Shown: positions 44,460-53,149 of the stretch, piece by piece
Layout of the letters: the number at the start of each line of letters is the position of its first letter
Position numbering within the stretch: the first letter of the stretch is position 1
Origin: Allocatelliglobosispora scoriae
GTDB taxonomy: Bacteria; Actinomycetota; Actinomycetes; Mycobacteriales; Micromonosporaceae
Length of the DNA stretch: 64,000 bases
Assembly (NCBI RefSeq): GCF_014204945.1
Contig: NZ_JACHMN010000003.1
Coordinates: 434,001-498,000 of the forward strand
Reading direction: 5' to 3'
Notes under the pieces: generated by a model
What the model saw: the letters and a program-made list of their open reading frames with translations, nothing else
What the model was told of the DNA's origin: nothing
Databases searched by the model: none
Translations under genes and position numbers: made by a program

Positions 44460-46076
44460 ATGTCCCACCCCGAGGGCGCTCCCGCCGCCCCAGAGCCGAC
44501 CTACCCCGCCGTGGTGCCGACGCAGCCGTCCGCGCCCGCCCAGGAGTCCTACGCCCCGACCGAGGCGCTGCCCGCCGTCGAGCCGACGGCCCCCATCGAG
44601 CCGGTCTACACCCCGGCCGAGTCGAGCCATGCTGCGGTCGAGCCGACATACGCCCCGGTAGAGCCGACCCACGCCGCGGTCGAGCCGGTCTATACATCTG
44701 CGGAGCCGACGTATCCGCCTGCGGAGCCGGTCTACAACCTCGTAGAGCCGGTCTACACCCCGGTGGAGCCGGTCCACGCCACGGCTGAGTCCACCCGCGC
44801 TGCGGTCGAGCCGACCTACACGCCTGCGGAGCCGACGTATCCGCCCGCTGAGCCGGTCCACACGCCGACAGAGCCGGTTTACGCTGCGGTCGAGCCGGTC
44901 CACACGCCGGTAGAGCCGACCCACGCCGCGGTCGATCCGGTCTATACCCCGGCCGAGTCGAGCCACGCTGCGGTCGAGCCGGTCTACTCGGCTGCGGAGC
45001 CCGCGTACACCCCCGCTGAGCCGGTCTACTCGCCCGTCGAGCCGGTGGCCGCGCCCGTCGAGCCCGTCTTCCTCGCACCTGAGCCGACGGTCGAGCCGGT
45101 CGTCGAGCCGGTTTCCACGCCGGTTTTCGAGCCGGTAGCGGCCCACCAGCCCGCGCCGGTCGAGCCCGTCGCGGCGTCGGTCGAGCAGCCCTACGTCGCA
45201 CCGGTCAGCGCGCCGGCTACCACCGCTCCAGTCGTCGCGGCCCACCAGCCTGCGTCGGTCGAGCATGTCGCGGCGTCGGTCGACTACTCCCACCCGGCGT
45301 CCGCGGCGCCGGTCGAGCAGCCGTATGCCGTACCCGTCGTCGCGCCGATCGAGACTGCCGCTCCGGTCCCGCAGCCGGTGGCCGAGGCGGTCCCCGCCGC
45401 CCAGCAGACCCTGCCGATCGAGGCGCAGCCTGGCTACCCGCAGCAGCCGGTCCCGCAGCAGGTCGCCCCTCAGGGCTACCCGCAGCAGGGCTACCCGCAG
45501 CAGGGATACGCCCAGCAGGGCTACCCGCAGCAGGGCTACACCCCTGGCGCGGTGCCGGTGCCCGCACCGCCGGTCTTCGTCCCGGGCCAGGCGGCTCCGA
45601 CCGCCTACGGTGCCCCGGTCAGCGCGGTACCGGGATATGCCCCGGTCAGCGCCGTTCCCGGCTACGGCTACCCGGTCAGCGCGATGCCTTACGGCGCGCC
45701 GCAGGCCCCCGTCGCCCCGCCGAAGCGGAGCCGAGCCGGCATCATCATCCTCTCGATCATCACGGCACTGCTGGTCCTCAGCACGGCGGCGTTCACCACG
45801 CTCTACTTCGTCGAGAAGAGCGAGCGCGAGGCCGCCGACAAGGTCGTGGCCGAGCAGAAGGCGAACCTCACCACGCTGAAGACCGAGCTGGAGGACCTGA
45901 AGATCAAGGTCCAGTCCGGCAAGGACGAGCTGACGAAGGTCAACCAGGAGCTGTCGGGGACGAAGAACAACGCGGCCGCGCTGCAGAAGTGCATCGACTC
46001 GCTCGACACGTTCTTCTCCAGCCCCACCTCGGCGCATGGCAAGGCCGTCGACAAGGCGTGCGAGGCGTACCTGTAG
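44460..46076 (+). CDS. Repeat-rich single-pass membrane protein, 538 aa
   Basis: Function not recognised. Residues ~37-250 consist of imperfect VEPVYTPxEP-type repeats (EPVYTPAESSHAAVEPTY), with alternating acidic and Pro/Tyr positions. Residues ~325-370 hold six or so GYPQQ units. A membrane helix lies at ~426-452 (GIIILSIITALLVLSTAAF), followed by an outside coiled coil at ~453-512 (KANLTTLKTELEDLKIKVQS) and a C-terminal pair of cysteines (QKCIDSL and DKACEAY). The large N-terminal half should be cytoplasmic and disordered. The leader is unusually AT-rich with GGAG 5 nt before the ATG, favouring high translation. The repeats may vary in number between strains. Confidence 0.85.
   Translation: MSHPEGAPAAPEPTYPAVVPTQPSAPAQESYAPTEALPAVEPTAPIEPVYTPAESSHAAVEPTYAPVEPTHAAVEPVYTSAEPTYPPAEPVYNLVEPVYTPVEPVHATAESTRAAVEPTYTPAEPTYPPAEPVHTPTEPVYAAVEPVHTPVEPTHAAVDPVYTPAESSHAAVEPVYSAAEPAYTPAEPVYSPVEPVAAPVEPVFLAPEPTVEPVVEPVSTPVFEPVAAHQPAPVEPVAASVEQPYVAPVSAPATTAPVVAAHQPASVEHVAASVDYSHPASAAPVEQPYAVPVVAPIETAAPVPQPVAEAVPAAQQTLPIEAQPGYPQQPVPQQVAPQGYPQQGYPQQGYAQQGYPQQGYTPGAVPVPAPPVFVPGQAAPTAYGAPVSAVPGYAPVSAVPGYGYPVSAMPYGAPQAPVAPPKRSRAGIIILSIITALLVLSTAAFTTLYFVEKSEREAADKVVAEQKANLTTLKTELEDLKIKVQSGKDELTKVNQELSGTKNNAAALQKCIDSLDTFFSSPTSAHGKAVDKACEAYL
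44580..45060 (+). repeat. Degenerate tandem coding repeat
   Basis: DNA encoding the (V)EP(V/T)(Y/H) units inside the 538-aa protein; the GAGCCGGTCTA and GAGCCGAC motifs recur about every 24-30 bp. Unit length and order vary, so it is a decayed or slipping array rather than an exact satellite. Confidence 0.75.
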
Positions 46077-46078
46077 CT

Positions 46079-46127
46079 AGTGATCTTGATCACTGAGTGG
46101 GGCGGGCCGTCGGTGACGGCTCGCCCC
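46079..46127. terminator. Double hairpin between convergent genes
   Basis: AGTGATC - tt - GATCACT (46079-46094) followed by GGGGCG / CGCCCC closing a GCCGTC / GACGGC stem with a 3-nt loop (46099-46127). The second stem overlaps the stop codon of the DUF3000 gene. It can serve both convergent genes. Confidence 0.85.
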
Positions 46128-46702
46128 TACTTGTTGACGGGCAGCGCGGTGACCCCGGGCGGCGGAAGCCCGGCCGTCGAGGCGAGCAGTGCGCACCAGG
46201 CCATCAGGTGGTCGTCGAAGTTCTCCCCGAGCGGGGTCCAGGAGGCCCGGATCTCCAGGTCGGTCTCGATCGGCGGTCCGGTGAGATCCCCGAAGCGGGT
46301 CGAGAGCGTCTGGGTGACGGTGCCGCCGATCGCCGCGTAGCCGGTCTCGTACGCATCGAGCGCGTCGACGAGCCACGACCAGCCGACCTGCGGCAGCAGG
46401 GGATCCGCGGCGAGCTCGGGTTCGACCTCGGCGGTGAGATAGGTGACGAGCCGCATCGTGCCGCCCCAGGCGGGGTGGCCTGCGGGATCGTGCAGCAGGA
46501 TGAGGCGGCCGGTCGCGACCTCCTCGCCGTCGCGCAGCACCTCACCGCTGAGCGCGAACGCCTCGGGGGCGAGTTTCGTCGGCGCGCTGATCTCGCTGAG
46601 GGATATTTCCGGTCGAGGCTTGGTCGAGCGCAGCAGATCGACCGCGCGCGTGAAGATCTCCGTTTGCGCGGAAGAATGCGGCAGCGTGGTCGGGGGCGCC
46701 AT
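46127..46702 (-). CDS. DUF3000 protein
   Basis: 191-aa soluble protein of an actinobacterial family found beside hemE and RNase D. Family features: [80 protein letters not shown] and [14 protein letters not shown]. No known catalytic motif and no signal peptide. Start ATG 46702 is chosen by the TAGGCT hexamer 8 nt upstream (leaderless) and family fit; the frame remains open further. It is divergent from hemE (85-bp gap). Function unknown. Confidence 0.88.
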   Translation of the reverse strand: MAPPTTLPHSSAQTEIFTRAVDLLRSTKPRPEISLSEISAPTKLAPEAFALSGEVLRDGEEVATGRLILLHDPAGHPAWGGTMRLVTYLTAEVEPELAADPLLPQVGWSWLVDALDAYETGYAAIGGTVTQTLSTRFGDLTGPPIETDLEIRASWTPLGENFDDHLMAWCALLASTAGLPPPGVTALPVNK

Positions 46703-46787
46703 ACCCGCAGAGCCTAGGCCTGAGTTGGCCGATGCAGGGCCACGCCGCGCCGACCCGGCAAGCTCTGGCATCACAGGGGGTGGCACG

Positions 46788-47879
46788 ATGGGCGGAATGA
46801 CCAGTCAGTTCCTTAACGCCTGCCGCCGCGAGCCCGTGTCGCACACGCCGGTCTGGTTCATGCGGCAGGCCGGCCGGTCCCTGCCGGAGTACCGCGACCT
46901 GCGGGCCGGCATCGCGATGCTCGACTCGTGCCGCCGGCCCGACCTCGTCTGCGAGATCACCCTGCAGCCGGTGCGCCGCCACGGCGTCGACGCCGCCATC
47001 CTCTTCAGCGACATCGTGGTGCCGGTCGCGGCCGCCGGTGTCGACCTCGACATCGTTCCCGGCACCGGTCCGGTCGTCGCCGAGCCGATCCGCAGCCAGG
47101 CCGACCTGGCCCGCATCGGCGCCTGGGACCCGACGAGCGTCTCCTTTGTGGACGAAGCGGTCCGGCTGCTCGTCAAGGAGCTCGGTCCGACGCCGCTCAT
47201 CGGCTTCGCCGGTGCGCCCTTCACGCTCGCCAGCTACCTCATCGAGGGCGGCCCGTCGCGCAACCACGCGCGGACCAAGGCGTTGATGCACGGCGACCCG
47301 CAGCTCTGGCACGCCCTCTGCGAGCGGCTCGCCGAGATCACCCTGGGCTTCCTGCGGGTGCAGATCGAGGCCGGGGTCAGCGCGGTGCAGCTCTTCGACT
47401 CGTGGGCGGGCAGCCTCTCGGCCGCCGACTACCGGTCCTTCGTCATGCCGCACTCGCAGCGGGTTCTCGGCGGCCTCGCCGACAGCGGCGTCCCGCGGAT
47501 CCACTTCGGAGTCGGCACCGCACCGCTGCTGGAGGCGATGGCCGAGGCCGGTGCCGACGTGGTCGGCGTCGACTGGCGGACCCCGCTCGACGCCGCCTCC
47601 GAGCGCATCGGCCCCGACTACGCCGTGCAGGGCAACCTCGACCCGGTGCTGCTGATGGCGCCCTGGCCGGTGATCGAGGCCGAGGTCGCCCGCATCCTCA
47701 CCGAGGGCGCGCGCACTCCCGGCCACATCTTCAACCTCGGCCACGGGGTGCTGCCCGAGACCGATCCGACTGTTCTGACCCGCGTCGTGGAGCTGGTTCA
47801 TGCGCTCAGCCGAGGAGTGAGCGAGCGAAGCGGGGGAGCCCCGCAGGGTGCGCCGGAAACTCCGCTGAGCCAACGATGA
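46788..47879 (+). CDS. hemE: Uroporphyrinogen decarboxylase
   Basis: 363-aa enzyme removing four carboxyl groups from uroporphyrinogen III to give coproporphyrinogen III. Hallmarks: [20 protein letters not shown], the substrate Asp in [26 protein letters not shown], and [20 protein letters not shown]. It ends [20 protein letters not shown], after which homologues normally stop within a few residues; here ~25 further residues ([20 protein letters not shown]) are encoded by a hairpin-forming segment (47804-47870). The start at 46788 has AGGGGG 7 nt upstream; ATG 46797 is an alternative. ATGA overlap with cgoX. Confidence 0.95.
   Translation: MGGMTSQFLNACRREPVSHTPVWFMRQAGRSLPEYRDLRAGIAMLDSCRRPDLVCEITLQPVRRHGVDAAILFSDIVVPVAAAGVDLDIVPGTGPVVAEPIRSQADLARIGAWDPTSVSFVDEAVRLLVKELGPTPLIGFAGAPFTLASYLIEGGPSRNHARTKALMHGDPQLWHALCERLAEITLGFLRVQIEAGVSAVQLFDSWAGSLSAADYRSFVMPHSQRVLGGLADSGVPRIHFGVGTAPLLEAMAEAGADVVGVDWRTPLDAASERIGPDYAVQGNLDPVLLMAPWPVIEAEVARILTEGARTPGHIFNLGHGVLPETDPTVLTRVVELVHALSRGVSERSGGAPQGAPETPLSQR
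47804..47870 (+). repeat. Hairpin-forming insert at the 3' end of hemE
   Basis: GCTCAGC (47804-47810) pairs with GCTGAGC (47864-47870), and GGAGT with ACTCC just inside, allowing one 3-nt bulge; the interior GAGCGAGCGAAGCGGGGGAG is of the type recurring in actinobacterial REP-like sequences. It lies in frame and adds the extra C-terminal residues of HemE. Confidence 0.65.
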
Positions 47880-49231
47880 CCCGTCCCAGGGTCGTCGTCC
47901 TCGGCGGCGGCATCACCGGGCTCTCGGCGGCGCTGCGGCTCGCGGAGTCGGCCGATGTGACGCTGATCGAGGCGACCGACCGGCTCGGCGGCAAGATCAG
48001 GACTGGTGCGGACGGCATCGAGGACGGCGCCGAGCAGTTCCTCATGCGCGACCCGGCGACCGGCGGCCCCAGCGGTGCGGCCCGGCTCGCCACCACGCTC
48101 GGCCTGCCGATCGTGCACCCGGCGATCGGCGCGGCCGGCCTCTACACCGGCGGCGAGCTGCGGCCGATGCCCGGCGGCACCCTGATGGGGATCCCGTCCT
48201 CCACACTCGACGGTTTCCGGGTCGAGGCCGCGCGCGACCTCGACCTCGGGACACCGGTGCTCCCGCCAGGAGCGGACGTCGCCGTCGGTCGATTGGTACG
48301 CGAGCGGCTCGGTGACGATGTCGTCGACCGCCTCGTCGACCCGCTCCTCGGCGGCGTCTACGCCGGGCGGGCCGATCTGCTCTCCCTCGCCACCACGATG
48401 CCGGCCCTGCACGGGCTGCTCACCACCGAGCACACCCTCGGGGCGGCGGTGGCGCAGGCACAGCAGCGCAGCCGGGCGCACAGTGCCGGGGCGGGTCCGG
48501 TCTTCGGCGCCGTCGCGGGGGGACTGTCGGGGCTCGTCGACGCCGCCGAGGCCGCCGCGGTCAGGGCAGGTGTGCAGATCCGGCGCGGGGTGCGGGTGAC
48601 GGCTCTTCGGCGTACCGGCGAGGGTATGGAGATCTTGCACGGCGAGGAGTGGCTCGCCGCCGCGGGCGTGCTCCTCGCGGTGCCCGCGATCCCCGCGGCC
48701 CGGATGCTGACCTTCCTGGCGCCCGAGGCGTCGACCGCGATCGCCGAGCTGGAATATGCCAGCCTGGGGCTGGTCGCGCTGGTCCTGCCCGCGTGCGAGC
48801 TGCCGGAGGCGTCGGGCTTCCTGGTGCCCGCGACCGAGGGGCTGTCGATCAAGGCGGCGACCTTCCTCAGCGCGAAGTGGCCGTCGCTCGGCGCCGACGG
48901 CGAGGTGGTGATCCGGGCCAGCCTGGGCCGCCACGGCGACAGCACCGTGCTGCAGCGGGCCGACGACGACCTGGTCGACATCGTCCGGAGCGAGGTGAGC
49001 GTGGTGATCGACCGGCCGCTGCCGCAGCCGCTGCGGACCCGGGTGACCCGGTGGGGCGGCGCGCTGCCGCAGTACGCCCCCGGTCACCTCGATCGCGTCG
49101 CCGCCGCCCGCGCCGCCCTGGCCGGGCTCCCGATCACGCTCGCCGGTGCGGCATACGACGGCATCGGCATCCCCGCCTGCGTCGCCTCGGGTGAGGCAGC
49201 GGCCGACCTGCTGACCGAATCGATGATTTGA
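47876..49231 (+). CDS. cgoX: Coproporphyrinogen III oxidase (HemY/CgoX type, FAD)
   Basis: 451-aa FAD enzyme, previously named HemY/HemG. In actinobacteria it oxidises coproporphyrinogen III to coproporphyrin III in the coproporphyrin-dependent heme route. The dinucleotide loop is [20 protein letters not shown] with [15 protein letters not shown], followed by [35 protein letters not shown], and the C-terminal FAD-contact region [20 protein letters not shown]. Its ATG overlaps the hemE stop. hemQ follows 13 bp later. No ferrochelatase (cpfC) gene is in the window. Confidence 0.95.
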   Translation: MTRPRVVVLGGGITGLSAALRLAESADVTLIEATDRLGGKIRTGADGIEDGAEQFLMRDPATGGPSGAARLATTLGLPIVHPAIGAAGLYTGGELRPMPGGTLMGIPSSTLDGFRVEAARDLDLGTPVLPPGADVAVGRLVRERLGDDVVDRLVDPLLGGVYAGRADLLSLATTMPALHGLLTTEHTLGAAVAQAQQRSRAHSAGAGPVFGAVAGGLSGLVDAAEAAAVRAGVQIRRGVRVTALRRTGEGMEILHGEEWLAAAGVLLAVPAIPAARMLTFLAPEASTAIAELEYASLGLVALVLPACELPEASGFLVPATEGLSIKAATFLSAKWPSLGADGEVVIRASLGRHGDSTVLQRADDDLVDIVRSEVSVVIDRPLPQPLRTRVTRWGGALPQYAPGHLDRVAAARAALAGLPITLAGAAYDGIGIPACVASGEAAADLLTESMI

Positions 49232-49244
49232 CAGGATTGATGAC

Positions 49245-49946
49245 ATGACCGAGCAGACCAACGCCGCCCGGACCCGCGAGCTCAACGACACCATCCGCTA
49301 CACGATGTGGTCGGTCTTCCGCGCCACCGGGCCGCTCCCGGCGATGCGCGACGAGCTGTCGGGCGAGGTCAACGCCCTGTTCGAGCGGCTCGGCGAGAAG
49401 GACGTGACCGTGCGCGGCGTCTATGACCTCGCGGGGCTGCGCGCCGACGCGGACGTGATGATCTGGTGGCACTCGTCGTCGTCGGACGCGCTGCAGGACG
49501 CCTACGGGCTCTTCCGGCGTACGCAGCTCGGCCGCTGCCTCACCCCGGTCTGGTCGCAGGCGGCCCTGCACCGGCCGGCCGAGTTCAACAAGAGCCACAT
49601 CCCGGCCTTCCTCGCCGGTGAGCCCGCGCGCGACTACATCTGCGTCTACCCGTTCGTGCGCTCCTACGAGTGGTACCTCCTCCCCGACGATCAGCGCCGC
49701 GAGATGCTCGCCGAGCACGGCAAGATGGCGCGCGGCTTCCCCGACGTGCGGGCCAACACCGTGGCGAGCTTCGCGCTCGGCGACTACGAGTGGATGCTCG
49801 CCTTCGAGGCCGACGAGCTGCACCGGATCGTCGACCTGATGCGCGAGCTGCGCGCCTCCACCGCCCGGCGGCACGTGCGCGAGGAGGTCCCGTTCTACAC
49901 GGGCCGCCGCCGCGAGATCGGTGACCTGGTCGCCACCCTGCCGTGA
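49245..49946 (+). CDS. hemQ: Coproheme decarboxylase ChdC (HemQ)
   Basis: 233-aa chlorite-dismutase-fold protein that converts coproheme to heme b using peroxide, the last step of the coproporphyrin-dependent pathway. Features: [38 protein letters not shown], the catalytic-Tyr segment [20 protein letters not shown], the proximal-His segment [15 protein letters not shown], and [20 protein letters not shown]. Normal length. It lies 13 bp after cgoX, so hemE-cgoX-hemQ are one transcript. This confirms that the organism uses the coproporphyrin rather than the protoporphyrin branch. Confidence 0.96.
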   Translation: MTEQTNAARTRELNDTIRYTMWSVFRATGPLPAMRDELSGEVNALFERLGEKDVTVRGVYDLAGLRADADVMIWWHSSSSDALQDAYGLFRRTQLGRCLTPVWSQAALHRPAEFNKSHIPAFLAGEPARDYICVYPFVRSYEWYLLPDDQRREMLAEHGKMARGFPDVRANTVASFALGDYEWMLAFEADELHRIVDLMRELRASTARRHVREEVPFYTGRRREIGDLVATLP

Positions 49947-50044
49947 CACCGCGCCACGGCAGCGCTGTGGCGGTGGTCACGTGTGAATAACGATCACCCG
50001 GGAGCGGCAACGCACCTGCGGAGCTAGCGGTCCTCAGGGTCGTG

Positions 50045-53000
50045 ATGCGTCTGGTATGGGGAGCCCTGCGGGCGCGGCGTTCGCAGAGCCTGGTCGTGCT
50101 CGCACTGACCGCTCTCGCGGTGGGGATCGCCGCCGCCGCGCCGTGGTACTTCTTCGCGGCCGGTGAGTCGGTGACCCAGCGCTACATGAGCGAGGCGCCG
50201 GAGTCGATGCGTACCGTCCAGGTCATCGTCTCGCCCCGCGAGGCCGGTCGCGGGCTGGTGCCCGTCGACGCCGTGCACAAGCTGGTCGACGATGCCCTGG
50301 GCGACGGCTACGAGTCGCCCGTCGGCGGGGTGAGCCTCGCCGCGCGGCTCACCAAGGGCACCCACGCCAGCGGTGCCATGCTGATCTCCCGGGAGCAGGC
50401 CTGCGACCGGGTGATCCTCACCGGCGCCTGCCCCGGCCCGAACGAGATCATGATCTCCGATCGGACGGCGGCCGAGTTCGGCATCGAGCTCGGCGAGGCC
50501 GTGGTGCTGCCCGTGGAGCGGCTGACGAAGCCCGTGGCGGTGAAGGTCGTCGGCATCTATCAGCCCGCGGACCGCGCCGATCCCTACTGGGAGGGCATCT
50601 GGCAGCCCGCCACCGCCGCGGCCGACCCGCTCTTCACCGACGCGCAGACCCTCACCGGGCTCAAGGGCATCAACCTCACGACGCGTTACCACGTGCGGCT
50701 CACCCTCGCCGCCTACGACGGCGACCTCGGTCGCCAGCTGCGAGCCGTCAAGTCGGGCTCCCAGCCGTGGGATGTGAAGGTCGAGACCGACGCGCTGGTG
50801 CTGCGGGACAAGGCGGTCGCCGACCAGCGCACGCTGAGCAGCGGCATCATCGTCTCCACCGTCCGCTTCGTGCTGCTCGCCTGGTTCGCGCTGCTCGTCG
50901 TCGTCCGCCACACCGTCAGCAGCCGTCGCAACGACATCGGGCTCACCAAGCTGCGCGGGGTGCGCTGGTGGCGTACGTGGACGATGACGCTCGGGCAGAC
51001 CATGGTGCTGATGGGCGCGGGCACGGTGATCGGTGCCGCCGCCGGTGTGCTCGCCGTACGCATCGGCGTCGGCCCGATCCTCCTCCCCGAGGAGCTGGAC
51101 CTCGCCATCGTGCAGAGCGCCGAGCTCACCGGCGGGGTGCTGCTCGCGGTGCTGACGCTCGCCTACGCCTCCGAGTTCGCCTCGCTGCGGCTGCCCGTCG
51201 CCGACCTGCTGCGCCGGGTGCCCGCGCGCGGTCGCCGACGCGCGGTCGACGTCGTGGAACTGATCTTCGTGGTGCTGATGGCGATCGGCGTCTGGCAGCT
51301 CACCACCGTCGACGCCTCCCGCTACGGCACCGCGCTCGCCGCCGTCGAGTCGGCGCTGATCGCGGTCGTCGTCGGCCTGCTCATCGCCAGGCTCACCACC
51401 TGGCTCGGCGGGGTCTGGGGCCGCTGGGGGATCCGGGCCGGCCGCCTCGTCATCGCGCTCGCCGGGATCACGGCCCGCCGCCGACCGGCCCTGCGCTGGG
51501 TGGTGACCCTGCTGGTCGTGGCCGTCGCCGGGTTCGCCACCACCGCCGGGGAGAACGTCCGCGCCGACACGGTCGTGGCGGCCCGCGCGGAGCAGCAGCT
51601 CGGTGCGGCCCGCGTCCTCTCGGTCGCGGCGACGAGCCGGAGCGCCGTCCGCGACGCCGTGCACGCGGTCGATCCGGCAGGCACCCGGGCCATGGCGGTC
51701 AGCCATGTCCCCGCCTCGGTGGGTTTCACGCCCGCGCTGCTCGCCGTGGAGTCGGAGCGGATGGGCTCGGTGATGCTGTGGCGCGACGAGTACGGCCCGC
51801 TCCCCAACCTCGCGCCCGAGCCCGGGACCGGTGCCGCTCAGACCGTCCAGCCCCGCCTCGCCACCGGGACGGCGACCCTCGACGTCACCGAGGAGCCGCA
51901 GCTCCACCCGCTCGGCTCCCGCCCGCTGCCGGTCCCGCAGGGTGAGCTGCCGCCGGAGGGCCCGCCACCGCTGCAGCCGTCCGGCACGGTGAGCGAACGC
52001 GTCTACGTCGAGCTCCGGATGATCACGGATGCCGGGCGGATCGAGACCGCCCTCGCCGGACCGCTGGAGCCGGGCCGCCACTCCTATCCCGTGGAGGTCG
52101 CCCGCTGCCCCGGCGGATGCCGGATCGCCGGACTCGGCCTCGTCGAGATCACCAACGGCAACCGCGCGCTCCCGGGCTGGGGAACCCGGGTGCACCTGCA
52201 CAGCCTCGCCCAGGCGAACCAGTCCGTCATCGCACCGGAGCGCTTCGCCGACCGGATCTCCTGGACCACCACGCAGGAGGTCGACGGCGTCGGGCTCGAC
52301 CTCAAGGCCGAGTCCGGCGGGCTTTCGCTCACCGTGCCGCCCGGCTGCGCGGCGGGGGAGGAGCGGGGCAAGTGCGTGCTCACCATCAGCCCCGTCGGAG
52401 CCCCGCTGCGCGCGCTCGCCACCGGGGACGTCTTCTTCAGCGGCCGCTCGGTCCAGGCGAGGTTCTCCGTCTCGGGCGGGCCGTCGCTGCCCGTCACCGT
52501 ACGCAGCCAGAGCGCCCCGCTGCCCAGGCTCGGCCGGGTCGGCGCGATCGTCGACCTCGCCGCGATGGACGAGGCGGTCGGCATCACCGTGCCGGGCGAG
52601 CGGCTGGAGGTCTGGCTCGCCGACCCCGATGACGACGCCATCGTCGGCGAGCTCGCGAAGCTCGGCGTCATCACCACCGGCAGCCACACCGTCGACGCGC
52701 TGCGGGACAGCCTGAGCAGCCAGGCACCCGCCGCCGTACGCCGCTACCAGCTCTGGCTCTTCGGCTTCGGCCTCGTCATCGCGGCGATCGCGCTGCTGCT
52801 CGCGGCACGGGTCGAGCGGGAACACCGGGCCGGTGAGCTGGCCGCGCTGCGAGCGCAGGGCATGCGCATGTCGGCGGTACGCCGGATCAGCCTCATCGGA
52901 TACGGCTGGCCCGCCGCGTTGAGCGTCCTGGCCGGGCTCGCCGTCGCCATGCTCGCCAGCCGGCTGCCGGTCGCCGTACCGGAGATCTTCGTCGATCCGT

Positions 53001-53149
53001 GGGCCGTGCTGCCGATCCCGCCGCCGGGGGTCTCCTCGCGCGCGCTCGGGTTCAGCGCGCTCGCCGCCACCGTGGTCGTCGCGGCGGCCGTGCTGCACGC
53101 CTCCCGCAAGCTCGTCGGTGCGGTGTCCACCCAGGGAGGAGCCCGATGA
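50045..53149 (+). CDS. Very large FtsX-like ABC permease A
   Basis: 1034-aa permease. TM1 at ~14-34 (VVLALTALAVGIAAAAPWYFF), extracellular domain ~40-270, a central cluster of helices ~275-500 (FVLLAWFALLVVVRHTVSSR, WTMTLGQTMVLMGAGTVIGA), a second extracellular domain ~515-890, and C-terminal helices with the FtsX-type loop GELAALRAQGMRMSAVRRIS. It is first of four genes: permease A - permease B (ATGA overlap) - ATPase (8-nt overlap) - permease C (15-bp gap). Start ATG 50045; a GTG one codon earlier is equivalent. Such MacB/FtsX-type permeases move or extract envelope molecules mechanically; the substrate is unknown. Confidence 0.88.
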   Translation: MRLVWGALRARRSQSLVVLALTALAVGIAAAAPWYFFAAGESVTQRYMSEAPESMRTVQVIVSPREAGRGLVPVDAVHKLVDDALGDGYESPVGGVSLAARLTKGTHASGAMLISREQACDRVILTGACPGPNEIMISDRTAAEFGIELGEAVVLPVERLTKPVAVKVVGIYQPADRADPYWEGIWQPATAAADPLFTDAQTLTGLKGINLTTRYHVRLTLAAYDGDLGRQLRAVKSGSQPWDVKVETDALVLRDKAVADQRTLSSGIIVSTVRFVLLAWFALLVVVRHTVSSRRNDIGLTKLRGVRWWRTWTMTLGQTMVLMGAGTVIGAAAGVLAVRIGVGPILLPEELDLAIVQSAELTGGVLLAVLTLAYASEFASLRLPVADLLRRVPARGRRRAVDVVELIFVVLMAIGVWQLTTVDASRYGTALAAVESALIAVVVGLLIARLTTWLGGVWGRWGIRAGRLVIALAGITARRRPALRWVVTLLVVAVAGFATTAGENVRADTVVAARAEQQLGAARVLSVAATSRSAVRDAVHAVDPAGTRAMAVSHVPASVGFTPALLAVESERMGSVMLWRDEYGPLPNLAPEPGTGAAQTVQPRLATGTATLDVTEEPQLHPLGSRPLPVPQGELPPEGPPPLQPSGTVSERVYVELRMITDAGRIETALAGPLEPGRHSYPVEVARCPGGCRIAGLGLVEITNGNRALPGWGTRVHLHSLAQANQSVIAPERFADRISWTTTQEVDGVGLDLKAESGGLSLTVPPGCAAGEERGKCVLTISPVGAPLRALATGDVFFSGRSVQARFSVSGGPSLPVTVRSQSAPLPRLGRVGAIVDLAAMDEAVGITVPGERLEVWLADPDDDAIVGELAKLGVITTGSHTVDALRDSLSSQAPAAVRRYQLWLFGFGLVIAAIALLLAARVEREHRAGELAALRAQGMRMSAVRRISLIGYGWPAALSVLAGLAVAMLASRLPVAVPEIFVDPWAVLPIPPPGVSSRALGFSALAATVVVAAAVLHASRKLVGAVSTQGGAR

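Noticed and set aside
44424-46037. 537-codon antisense frame over the repeat protein, rich in DRRVDRLDR-type repeats
   Set aside because: It is the reverse reading of the VEPVYTP repeats. The plus strand has the strong ribosome site, membrane helix and coiled coil.
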